Shown: positions 8,586 to 16,339 of the stretch, piece after piece
How positions within the stretch are numbered: the first letter of the stretch is position 1
How the letters are laid out: each line of letters opens with the position of its first letter
Assembly: GCF_001468465.1 (NCBI RefSeq)
Contig: NZ_LNSA01000021.1
Coordinates: forward strand, 1-64,000
Direction: 5' to 3'
Source: Sphingopyxis sp. H115
GTDB lineage: Bacteria; Pseudomonadota; Alphaproteobacteria; Sphingomonadales; Sphingomonadaceae
Length of the DNA: 64,000 nt
Notes under the pieces: model-generated
Databases searched by the model: none
Seen by the model: the letters and a program-made list of their open reading frames with translations, nothing else
Told to the model about the DNA's origin: nothing
Position numbers and translations under genes: made by a program

Positions 8586-9434
8586 TCAGGCCGCCATCGC
8601 CCGGCGACCTGCCTCGACAAGAAATCGTCGTCGCCGCGCTTGCAGTTCGGCGACGTAGCCGCGCCCCTCGCGTAGCTCGATTATCCGTCGAAGGAGGCGA
8701 TCCGTCGCGACATCGACATCAGCGCGCCCGTCGTGGGACCGCCGCCAGCGTGCCAGCAGCCATGCGACGCCAATCGTATCGCTTTCGCATGCTTCCTGCA
8801 CGGCATCCCACTCGCCCGCGTAGATGAGCCCAGTAACTGCGAACGCCGGTGCGGTCATCTTGGCCGGGATATCGAGCGCAGCCAAGACCTCGGCCAGATG
8901 GATTGGCTTCATCTTGAACCCACCGGTCACGATGCGCGCGAAGTCGAGATGGCGAGCAGGATCGTTGCCGCCGAACGACAGCCAGCGCCAGCCGCGGGGA
9001 AGGGTCAGGCCATGCTTGTAGGCCGCCATCATGATCAGCGGAATGTCGTGGACCATCCCCGCCCACGTCACGAGCTCGGCGTCTGGCCAGGCCTGCAGCA
9101 GCTGAAACAGGCCGGCCACGATTGCCCGTTCGTCATGGTCCGGCTGGCTCAACGTCACGAACTGCGCGATATCCAGATTACCGTCGTCATGCTCGGTCAG
9201 GACCATGACAGAGGCGGTGACGATGGTCTGGAACACCCAGCGCGGACAGGTCAACGGATCTTCGCTGCGGGTATAACCGCGGCGCGTAGGCTGGTTGTTG
9301 TCGTTACCGGGGCTATACCGTTCCGTGGCTTGGTAACGGCGATGGCCGCTTTCATCGATAACGGCGGACTCGACGTCGAGCACGATATAGGAGCGCGGTC
9401 GGCGTTCAACGCCGATACGGGGTTCGTATTTCAT
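8586..9434 (-). CDS. predicted 3'-5' exonuclease, PolB-exonuclease-like, 282 aa
   Basis: The layout resembles RNase-H-fold 3'-5' exonuclease domains of the PolB/DEDD type. An N-terminal YIVLDVESAVID gives the first Asp and Glu, a central segment LVTWAGMVHDIPLIMMAAYKHGL supplies the second Asp (family motif N/G-x3-D), and a later ESDTIGVAWLLARW supplies a third acidic residue. The C-terminal ~50 residues are very Arg-rich. ATG 9434 is chosen because AAGGAAAT precedes it at good spacing. It sits upstream of the hairpin at 8534 and in line with two other leftward genes. The role is probably DNA processing for the element; the substrate is unknown. Confidence 0.6.
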   Translation of the reverse strand: MKYEPRIGVERRPRSYIVLDVESAVIDESGHRRYQATERYSPGNDNNQPTRRGYTRSEDPLTCPRWVFQTIVTASVMVLTEHDDGNLDIAQFVTLSQPDHDERAIVAGLFQLLQAWPDAELVTWAGMVHDIPLIMMAAYKHGLTLPRGWRWLSFGGNDPARHLDFARIVTGGFKMKPIHLAEVLAALDIPAKMTAPAFAVTGLIYAGEWDAVQEACESDTIGVAWLLARWRRSHDGRADVDVATDRLLRRIIELREGRGYVAELQARRRRFLVEAGRRAMAA

Positions 9435-9521
9435 AGATATTTCCTTTGGAATGCGTGGCAGGCTCGGCCCGCCGCGGTGTTCAGTGGTTCTGAGAATGAT
9501 GGGTGCCGACACCGGCCCCGA

Positions 9522-10022
9522 TTATTTGTCGCTGGCGCGCGGCTGAGACATGTGCGTCTTGATACGCGTGCGCGTCTCGGCGGCGACGCGTTCTATGCGG
9601 GCCAAGGCTCTACAATGCCCGCCCGCGATGTCGAAGGGCGCTCCCGCCAGACATTCGAACGCGCCATCGCTGCCCAGCCGAACCGCAACTTTCCCGCATT
9701 CCGACACCAATATGACCGGCGCATTGCTGTCGTCCGACCAGGGTCGGCATCGAAAGATGTGGATCAAATGCTGGTTGCGCATAACTGCCAGATATTCATG
9801 GGGCTCGGACATGCCGGCATGTGCCTGACCCGCATAAATGATGTCCTGGTCCCGCTCCATCGCGCGGAGAACCAGTTCGCGCACGATGCCGCCGTCGATC
9901 GCGCCACCGGTGCCGAATTCGATTGACGGGGTAAGCTTGTGGTCTGCCGGAAAGCCCATTTCGTGGCGCAGAGCCCAGGCGTGTTTCTGGTGCTGCAGCG
10001 ACTGCATCATGGTGTCGTTCAT
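9522..10022 (-). CDS. hypothetical protein, 166 aa, element cargo
   Basis: Unknown. Soluble, with no signal peptide. Regions such as PSIEFGTGGAIDGGIVRELVLRA and IIYAGQAHAGMSEPHEYLAVMRNQHLIHIFR suggest an alpha/beta fold, and two Cys are in the C-terminal half. It lies between two exonuclease-like genes and points the same way, so it is probably co-transcribed with the one at 8586. Confidence 0.55.
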   Translation of the reverse strand: MNDTMMQSLQHQKHAWALRHEMGFPADHKLTPSIEFGTGGAIDGGIVRELVLRAMERDQDIIYAGQAHAGMSEPHEYLAVMRNQHLIHIFRCRPWSDDSNAPVILVSECGKVAVRLGSDGAFECLAGAPFDIAGGHCRALARIERVAAETRTRIKTHMSQPRASDK

Positions 10023-10295
10023 TCTATCTTCCTTACTCTTGGGTGACGGCCGCTTTGGCCGGAGCCTTTTTCCGCTCTCTCACGGTGCTCAATTCCCCCG
10101 CATTGGCGGTGGCTTGCGCCTGAAGGCGCCATTCGATGGCCGGAGGCCGTCGATTTACCGGATGTTCAAAATTTGAGGCTAAGCCGATCCCTGAAGGAAG
10201 AGATTGCGACCTCCCCTTCATGCGAAGCGTTGTGGGATATGGACGCTCGCAGGCCTCGCTGCTGAGGGGGACCGGAGCAGCGAGGCCCTCCCCCT

Positions 10296-11177
10296 TTATC
10301 GATAACGGGTGTGCCAGCTGAGCCGGGTCACGCGCGGTGTGGCGCGAAGCTCGGCATCGCGCGCGAGCCACATGGCTTCCGTCTCATGCGCCGCTTCGGC
10401 GATCTCGCGCCACCAGACCTTCTCGCGCGCATCCCAGCGATAGCCGCGCGCCTTGAGGAGATGGCGTTTGTCGAACGGCGCACCCGTCGCCTCGATCCGC
10501 AGCGACGGCTGCGCGGCCCGCGCAACCAGCTCCGCCATAAGCGGGCGCACGCCGTCCGGACGATGGGTCAGCAGATGTGCGAGACTGATCACATCGGCGT
10601 CCGCCCGATGCCCGGTGGTGAAGTAGCCAATCTGCATCAGGAGGTGACCGAGTTTGGCGCCATCGAACCCATGCGCCGCCCAATCGATTTCGCGCATCGA
10701 ACAGGCCCAAGCATGCGCCTTGATCCCCGGCAACAGGCGTTCAACGATTGGGGCATCATAGGCAGAATTGTGCGCGACAATCAGGTCAGAGCCGCCGAGC
10801 AGCGCTTCCCAGCGCGGCACGTTCAGCGCCCTTCCCGCCACGTCGTCGTCCGATATTCCGGTCAGCCGCTGCACCTCGGCCGGGATCGGAATGCCGGGAT
10901 CGCGGAGGCCGCGCCGGGTTTCTTCGACAGCACGCATTTCTCCGGCGTCGTCGACCAGCACTACCGCGGCGGCGATTTCGATGACCTCGGCGGTCTGGAC
11001 ATCGACCGAGGTCGTTTCCGTATCGACGATGGCAATGCGCCGTGTCGGCCCGATTGGCGGCCCGTCGTTCGCAAGTTCGGAAATCGGCCGCACGCGGCGG
11101 AGGATGCGGACATCCTCGCGCGACGCGCAGAGACGTAACGCCGCCTCGAACGAGGCGGCGTCGTTATGGATGGTCAT
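10296..11177 (-). CDS. DnaQ-like 3'-5' exonuclease (DEDDh), 293 aa
   Basis: An exonuclease of the DNA polymerase III epsilon family. Exo I is IVDTETTSVD (Asp52, Glu54), Exo II is IVAHNSAYDAP, and Exo III is GHRADADVISLAHLL with the His and Asp of the DEDDh class. The domain spans residues ~45-220. A C-terminal extension (~60 residues, Trp/Arg-rich, RGYRWDAREKVWWREIAE) is found on some plasmid and phage exonuclease proteins and may bind nucleic acid. Start ATG 11177 has AGGAG 7 nt upstream. It is a second copy relative to the host dnaQ expected elsewhere, probably used in element replication or repair. Confidence 0.85.
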   Translation of the reverse strand: MTIHNDAASFEAALRLCASREDVRILRRVRPISELANDGPPIGPTRRIAIVDTETTSVDVQTAEVIEIAAAVVLVDDAGEMRAVEETRRGLRDPGIPIPAEVQRLTGISDDDVAGRALNVPRWEALLGGSDLIVAHNSAYDAPIVERLLPGIKAHAWACSMREIDWAAHGFDGAKLGHLLMQIGYFTTGHRADADVISLAHLLTHRPDGVRPLMAELVARAAQPSLRIEATGAPFDKRHLLKARGYRWDAREKVWWREIAEAAHETEAMWLARDAELRATPRVTRLSWHTRYR

Positions 11178-11359
11178 GGATTTTCTCCTGTTTGCTTACC
11201 GCCGAGCGGAGGCGAGGCTTTTCCTCCCCTCTTCACCCGGCTGCAGGAGACGCGGTCGCGGCAGCTTTTCCATCCCGGGCACATGCGCAGGCCGTCAGAT
11301 GGAGAAACGGACTTTTAAGGTAGGCCGCCGATAAAGGTCCTCAGGAATCAACCTGTTGG

Positions 11360-11677
11360 ATGATAGTCATGGCATTTGAACAAACGCCGATTGCAGCGCC
11401 TTCCGGCGCTTACGAAAGTCCAACATTAAAAACTCTCGAGGCCGACAGGAACAGCGCAAACCCTCGCTTTTCGGTCGATGAGCCGGATGCCGCCTGCACC
11501 AGTTGCCCCATCGCCATGTGGTATGTTGCGGGCGAGGATCTGGAGTGCTTCTGCTCTGCCCTTCATCAGGTCGTCTGGAGCCTGAAAAGTACAGCGATTA
11601 AACTATGCGATGCCCGTGAGCAGGAAATCGCCCGGCTTCGAATCTCAGGACATACAAAATCATCACCGGCGGCGTGA
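11360..11677 (+). CDS. hypothetical Cys-motif protein, 105 aa
   Basis: Small protein with CTSCP near residue 46 and CFC near 64, which could bind zinc or an iron-sulfur centre; the C-terminal third is helical. ATG 11369 (second Met, GGA 8 nt upstream) is an equally good start. It stands alone between leftward exonuclease genes and the rightward diguanylate cyclase. Family unknown. Confidence 0.5.
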   Translation: MIVMAFEQTPIAAPSGAYESPTLKTLEADRNSANPRFSVDEPDAACTSCPIAMWYVAGEDLECFCSALHQVVWSLKSTAIKLCDAREQEIARLRISGHTKSSPAA

Positions 11678-11791
11678 CCGGGTAAGAGCGCAGTCCGCCA
11701 CATGATGATTGCAACATTTCCGGATTTTGTTAAGCCGTTCGCTAGCGACAAAGCGTAATGTTGGTTCCCGCCAGATGGGAGACCGAGAACG

Positions 11792-12544
11792 ATGCCCGTT
11801 CACAGCAAAACATTGATCTTCAATCTCGCAGTCCGAGGTCTGATCATCATGATAATTGCGATGACGGCTTCGGTGGCCATCGTTTCCTGGATAAGTAGCG
11901 ATCTCCCACCTGACCTCTATCACCGCTCGATCGTCGCGGCACTATTGATCCCTATGTTAATTTCGCCGCCGATATCATTATGGGTAGGTTGGCAAAATTT
12001 CCGATATTTCAAGTTGCACCGCAAAGTCGAGTGGCTGGCCGACCATGACGAAATGACAGGTCTATTGAACCGTCGTGCACTCCAAGCAGCCGCAGCGAAA
12101 ATTAGGGATCAGCCCAGCAACACCCGGATGGCCCAGCCCGTCCTGCTCTTGCTCGCCGACATCGACCACTTCAAAAGCGTCAACGATAATTTGGGCCATG
12201 ACGCGGGCGATGAGGCGATCAAGCACGTTTCGAACATACTCATGGAGCTCAGCCCTGGAGGGGCGGCCGTCGCGCGGCTGGGCGGAGATGAGTTTGCGAT
12301 ACTGACCGACTGGACAAGCCTGGCGGACGCCCGCAGCCTGGCGGCATCAATCTGCAGCACGGTCGAACAATTGCCCTGTGTCTATCAAGGCCATTCGATC
12401 CCATTGACGGTGAGCCTCGGCGTTGCCATCGGCAGCCGCGCGGAAAAGATAGATTTCATCCTGCGGCGCGCCGACGAACAGCTCTACAATTGCAAACGTG
12501 AGGGACGAAACTCCTATTCAGTCGCAGCAGGCGCTGCAGCATAA
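11792..12544 (+). CDS. diguanylate cyclase, membrane-anchored GGDEF protein, 250 aa
   Basis: Makes cyclic di-GMP from two GTP. Two N-terminal hydrophobic helices (residues ~8-32 and ~45-68) anchor it in the inner membrane. The GGDEF domain runs from HDEMTGLLNRRAL to the end, with an intact RLGGDEFAIL active site and the DxDHFKSVND metal/GTP motif. No RxxD inhibitory site is seen at the usual place before GGDEF, so product inhibition may be absent. Start ATG has GGGAG about 9 nt upstream. Carriage on a mobile element would let it alter host adhesion or motility; this effect is inference. Confidence 0.9.
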   Translation: MPVHSKTLIFNLAVRGLIIMIIAMTASVAIVSWISSDLPPDLYHRSIVAALLIPMLISPPISLWVGWQNFRYFKLHRKVEWLADHDEMTGLLNRRALQAAAAKIRDQPSNTRMAQPVLLLLADIDHFKSVNDNLGHDAGDEAIKHVSNILMELSPGGAAVARLGGDEFAILTDWTSLADARSLAASICSTVEQLPCVYQGHSIPLTVSLGVAIGSRAEKIDFILRRADEQLYNCKREGRNSYSVAAGAAA

Positions 12545-12634
12545 AGCCCGTCTCGTCCGCGAGTGCGCCCAAACTGCGAAAATCAGAATTCCCCGATTTG
12601 GTCGTTTTCTGGAACGGATCGATGCATGCTGACT

Positions 12635-15142
12635 CTAATGTCCAAGGCCCGGCCCTTTCGGGAACGGGCGGGTGACCACTTGCGGCGGACTCTCTTCCAG
12701 ACCTTTCCTGATTGATTCTGGCGTGACGGACATCTCGACATTGATATCGATCCGCCGCGTCTTGAGCCAACGCGCGTCGCGGCGTCGGCGCGCTTCGGCT
12801 GCCGCGACAAGCATTTCTTCATACCGGGTGACCGGCATCTCGGACGACGCGGGCCTCCGTCCCGCTGCGCTCGTCGGCGAATCTCCCAAGGCAGGGATCT
12901 CAGCGTCCCTCTTGATCGTTACCGGCGCGGTCTGCCGGCCATCTGGAATCGAAGGCGACGGGTCAGCCGATCCGGAGGAGCCGGTAACATATGCGCGCGC
13001 GCCGCCGGACCGAGCCTCGCGCTCCCAGACCGATTGCATGCGCGGTTCATTACTCCATGCTTGGACAAGTCGCTTAATATCGGCAGGCGCGTGCTCCGGC
13101 GCCGACCACTTACCGTCGACATTGTGGATGCTTCCCGGAGCTGTTTTGGAAAACTCCGCAATCTGCGAAATCTCGGCGTGCTGCCGCTGCAGAATTTCCT
13201 GAACATCGCGCTCGAGTTCCGCCGGCAGGATTGCGGAGGGTGCAAGTCCATGACGGCCAAGCGTTGATGGACGCCACACCGGCTTTCCGTCCTTGATCGC
13301 AATGTAGCGCCGCTTAATGCGGAGCTCCTCCACGAAATCAATCCAAGCACGCTGGTGCTGCGCCTGTTGGGCCTCCGCCGCCGCTGCTGCTGCAATATCT
13401 GCAGCAGTTCGGCGATCATTGCGATGGCGCTCGGAGAGAGCAGCGCGGCGCGCATGCTCGTCCATAGCCTGCACACGCGCGGCCTCAGCGCCATCGAGCC
13501 GCGATATATCCAACTCAAGTCCGAGCCTGCCCGTCAGGTATGGCGCCACTTTCGCCCCGAGCAAAACCGAGCGACCCGCTTCATTGACGGCAGCGGCGGC
13601 GGCAGTGGCAGTGGCAGTGGCAGTGGCAGTGGCCAGCCGATTCTGATCCAGCCGCTGGCGTATAGCCCCAAGCTGGGTCACCGCCTGATCAATGCCTGTG
13701 CGGCGCGCTTCCAATAATATCCGTTGCGCCATCATCCGTCGGACGGTGGCCGCGATGCTCTGCACGTCGGCGCTGCGGTTCATTGGCACGTTATGAGCGG
13801 CCCGTGCCTCGATCACCGTTCGGACACTGGCAGCGCCCGACGCAATGTCGCGGACGATTGCGACGTCCGGTAAGGGGCGGCGACGCGAGGAAATAGCGAC
13901 CGCGCGAATACGTCTTGTGAATTCGGCGAGCGTATCGCGCTGCGCGGCAAGATTGCGCCGTCTCGCCGCGATCTCGACGCTACTCGCCAGCAGCGCGGTT
14001 TCACGCTCGGCTAGGACAAGTTTTTTGGCGGTGCTGTCGGTCGCGACACTCAATTCATTGAGCGTCACGATGTGGGCGTTGTTTTCGATCACCGCGACTG
14101 TTTCGCCGCGGTCAAATGCCGCCATGCGTTGCGGCCCCACCCGCTCCTGGCGCTGGGCATTCAAACCGCGCGCCTGATAGCTAAGATGCGTGAAGCGTGT
14201 TGCTAGGCCCGCGTGGCGACAGGCTTGATTCATATGCGCCGCGCAGAGTGCGCGCAGCCGGAACAGGCCCGCCTTGTCGGTGAGACCGTTGACCTTCTCC
14301 TCCGCGAGGTCCCACTGATAGGATGCGGTGCGTTCGCAGGGCCGGGTCGAAAACACGATATGGGCGTGAACATTGCGCTGATCGCTCAATTCGTCCGGCA
14401 CATGGAGAGCGGCAGCATAGGGCAAACCGAGCCGACCAAAAGTCCGTTCGCAGAACTCGTATACGAACGAACGGCGCTGCCCGGCACTCAGTTCATGCGG
14501 CAAGTTCAGCACCACGCGATACTGGACTTTGGCGTTGGCCCGATAGCCTTCCTCGACGGCCTCCAGCATGCGCCAGGCCGCTTCGATTTCTTCGACGCTC
14601 TCGCCCATGTTGCTGATCGGATGGGCCAGCTGAACATCGCCCTCTTCGAGCGACCCATCGCGAAAAATATACTCAATGTGGGCTGCGGCAAGGCCGGAAC
14701 GCCAACCCTTCGAGTTGAAGCCCTTGTAGGTGACGTTCATATAAAGCGCGACACGGCCGCGAGCATCGATCAGCGGGGTCTGATATCGACGTAGCGGGCG
14801 AGCAGCGGAAGGCGCCATTTTCGATCTGCTGATTTTACGGTCGGATGCCGATCTGAATGGCGGGCTTTGCATCTTTACCCGAAACGTGCGCCCCCATCCC
14901 GGTGCAATGCTTTCGGCAAGCTCGCGCTGCAACGCTCGGTCGGCGATGGCGTAAGCTTTTTCGGCCCCGGCCTCGCGCCTGCGGCGCATCGTTGCAACGC
15001 GGTTGATCGCGCCTGCGATCGTGCGGTCCGCTGCCTGCAATCGGCGCGCGGTGCGGTTTGGCGCCATGAGAATTGCGAAGGCCCGCGCATCGGCCTGCGC
15101 CATTACGCCATCTTCGCCGATCAACTGCATGCTTTGCGCCAT
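12635..15142 (-). CDS. MobA/MobL-family relaxase, 835 aa
   Basis: Conjugative relaxase that would nick oriT and pilot the strand. The MobA/MobL core lies at residues ~105-300: YMNVTYKG, AAHIEYIFRDG, YRVVLNLPHEL and the metal-binding HAH at 259-261 within RNVHAHIVFS. The long C-terminal region is helical and charged. I start at ATG 15142; the upstream part of the ORF (TTG 15295) crosses the oriT-like inverted repeat and is unlikely to be coding. A GGCAGT hexanucleotide tract (13601-13630) encodes an Ala-Thr run near the middle. No type IV coupling protein is visible nearby, so it mobilizes only with help. Confidence 0.88.
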   Translation of the reverse strand: MAQSMQLIGEDGVMAQADARAFAILMAPNRTARRLQAADRTIAGAINRVATMRRRREAGAEKAYAIADRALQRELAESIAPGWGRTFRVKMQSPPFRSASDRKISRSKMAPSAARPLRRYQTPLIDARGRVALYMNVTYKGFNSKGWRSGLAAAHIEYIFRDGSLEEGDVQLAHPISNMGESVEEIEAAWRMLEAVEEGYRANAKVQYRVVLNLPHELSAGQRRSFVYEFCERTFGRLGLPYAAALHVPDELSDQRNVHAHIVFSTRPCERTASYQWDLAEEKVNGLTDKAGLFRLRALCAAHMNQACRHAGLATRFTHLSYQARGLNAQRQERVGPQRMAAFDRGETVAVIENNAHIVTLNELSVATDSTAKKLVLAERETALLASSVEIAARRRNLAAQRDTLAEFTRRIRAVAISSRRRPLPDVAIVRDIASGAASVRTVIEARAAHNVPMNRSADVQSIAATVRRMMAQRILLEARRTGIDQAVTQLGAIRQRLDQNRLATATATATATAAAAAVNEAGRSVLLGAKVAPYLTGRLGLELDISRLDGAEAARVQAMDEHARRAALSERHRNDRRTAADIAAAAAAEAQQAQHQRAWIDFVEELRIKRRYIAIKDGKPVWRPSTLGRHGLAPSAILPAELERDVQEILQRQHAEISQIAEFSKTAPGSIHNVDGKWSAPEHAPADIKRLVQAWSNEPRMQSVWEREARSGGARAYVTGSSGSADPSPSIPDGRQTAPVTIKRDAEIPALGDSPTSAAGRRPASSEMPVTRYEEMLVAAAEARRRRDARWLKTRRIDINVEMSVTPESIRKGLEESPPQVVTRPFPKGPGLGH
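13601..13633. repeat. hexanucleotide tandem repeat (GGCAGT)5 inside relaxase gene
   Basis: Five exact GGCAGT units plus a partial sixth. On the coding (minus) strand this gives alternating Ala/Thr codons. As the unit is a multiple of three, slippage changes length but not frame. Confidence 0.85.
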
Positions 15143-15297
15143 TTTACTCGCTTGAAAGAGGGGGGTGGGACGAAAGCCATGGGCCTGTTGACCCCGGTCA
15201 ACGTTTCTTTCGCACTCCCACCCCCCTCTTCCCTTCCTGCCTATCAGTTTGGGATTTTGCTTCGGATTCAAGCTTACAACTTCGCTCACGCTCAAAT

Positions 15298-15344
15298 GCG
15301 GAGGGTCACCGATCTGCTACTTGCCTCGCGAAGTGACCCTCCGC
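15298..15344. other. candidate oriT: 12-bp inverted repeat between divergent mob genes
   Basis: GCGGAGGGTCAC (15298-15309) and GTGACCCTCCGC (15333-15344) are perfect inverted repeats with a 23-nt spacer, in the gap between the relaxase and the divergent 204-aa gene. The right arm reads GAAGTGACCCTCC, resembling nic regions of MOBQ plasmids, whose core is roughly TAAGTGCGCCCT. A third copy of the arm lies at 19063-19074. It could equally be an operator for the divergent genes. Confidence 0.4.
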
Positions 15345-15397
15345 TCGGTACGCGCGCCGCTGCACTAATTGGACTGCCCCACTGAAGGAGGCAGACA

Positions 15398-16012
15398 ATG
15401 TTCGACAAAGACGAAGTGAGCCGGCGCCGCAAACTCGCGGACGCCAAAGCCAGGGAAGCGAAACTCCGCGAGGAACTCGCGGCCATTCAAAAAGCCAAGC
15501 GTTCCGCCCGAAGCGGCATTGACCAAATAACCCGCCACGAAAACTGGCACGCCAGAACCCTCGCCGCGGCTGATCGTCGCGCTGGTTATACAGGCGAGAT
15601 GGCGTCAGCCCGCCTTTATCTCCGCAGTCTGCCGGTGGACAGATACACCGCGGTACTCGCGCAATATGCCGTGGGGTCAAGCGACGCCGACAATCTCTCG
15701 GTCGAGGTCGCCGCGGTTCGCGCGAACTTCGATCAATGGCACCGCAAAGGCGAAGCGATCATTCTTGATCGTGAACGCCGTGCCTATGCCGAAGAATGTG
15801 CACGATGGGCCGATCGTGAGGCGTCACAACCGACGCAAAGCTGGCGCGCCAAACCAATGACCCGCGGACAATATTTCCTGATTGCGCGCACTGCCGAATA
15901 TCTGAATGTCGCGGAGCCAACCGGAAAGATTACACGCGGCGCAGCGCACGATTGGCTGAAGACGCACGATGCAAATCTTCGGCTTCGTCCGGGCGGGGTC
16001 GAAGGATCATGA
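15398..16012 (+). CDS. hypothetical mobilization-region protein, 204 aa
   Basis: Family not recognised. The N-terminal ~55 residues are a charged helix, probably coiled coil (SRRRKLADAKAREAKLREELAAIQKAKR); the rest is basic and soluble. Start ATG has GGAGG 7 nt upstream. It is divergent from the relaxase and its stop overlaps the next gene by ATGA, so three genes form an operon. The position next to a candidate oriT fits a relaxosome accessory role, but nothing in the sequence proves it. Confidence 0.6.
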   Translation: MFDKDEVSRRRKLADAKAREAKLREELAAIQKAKRSARSGIDQITRHENWHARTLAAADRRAGYTGEMASARLYLRSLPVDRYTAVLAQYAVGSSDADNLSVEVAAVRANFDQWHRKGEAIILDRERRAYAEECARWADREASQPTQSWRAKPMTRGQYFLIARTAEYLNVAEPTGKITRGAAHDWLKTHDANLRLRPGGVEGS

Positions 16013-16293
16013 GCGGTCAACGCAGTGTCAAGCTGACGCTCGGCTCGGACGAGCGCGTGTTTGGCTCTTATCGCGAACTTGAGGATTATGCGGCGCAGCT
16101 GACTGGCGAAATGCGAACGTGCGAGTCCCAGTTACAGCACGATCCACGCAACATAACTTTATGGCAGCAATTCGAAAAGACGGCGGAATATCTCGGCCTC
16201 GTCATCGAGGAAATGCACTTATGGATCGATGCCGACGATCACAGACTAACGGAAGATTTGGAAAAAATATCCCGATTGCTTGCCGACCTATAG
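16009..16293 (+). CDS. hypothetical protein, 94 aa, in mobilization-region operon
   Basis: Small, mostly helical, acidic toward the C-terminus (LEKISRLLADL). The N-terminus SVKLTLGSDERVFGSYRELEDYAAQL looks like a short beta-hairpin then a helix. ATG 16009 overlaps the preceding stop (ATGA), implying coupled translation. No family recognised. Confidence 0.6.
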   Translation: MSGQRSVKLTLGSDERVFGSYRELEDYAAQLTGEMRTCESQLQHDPRNITLWQQFEKTAEYLGLVIEEMHLWIDADDHRLTEDLEKISRLLADL

Positions 16294-16339
16294 GTGGAAA
16301 TCCTAGAATAGGAGACTTTTGTCAAAGGAGTCTTTTAGG

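Noticed and set aside
15143..15295. N-terminal extension of the relaxase to TTG 15295
   Set aside because: It is low in coding character and its upstream end abuts the inverted repeat proposed as oriT; ATG 15142 gives a standard protein.
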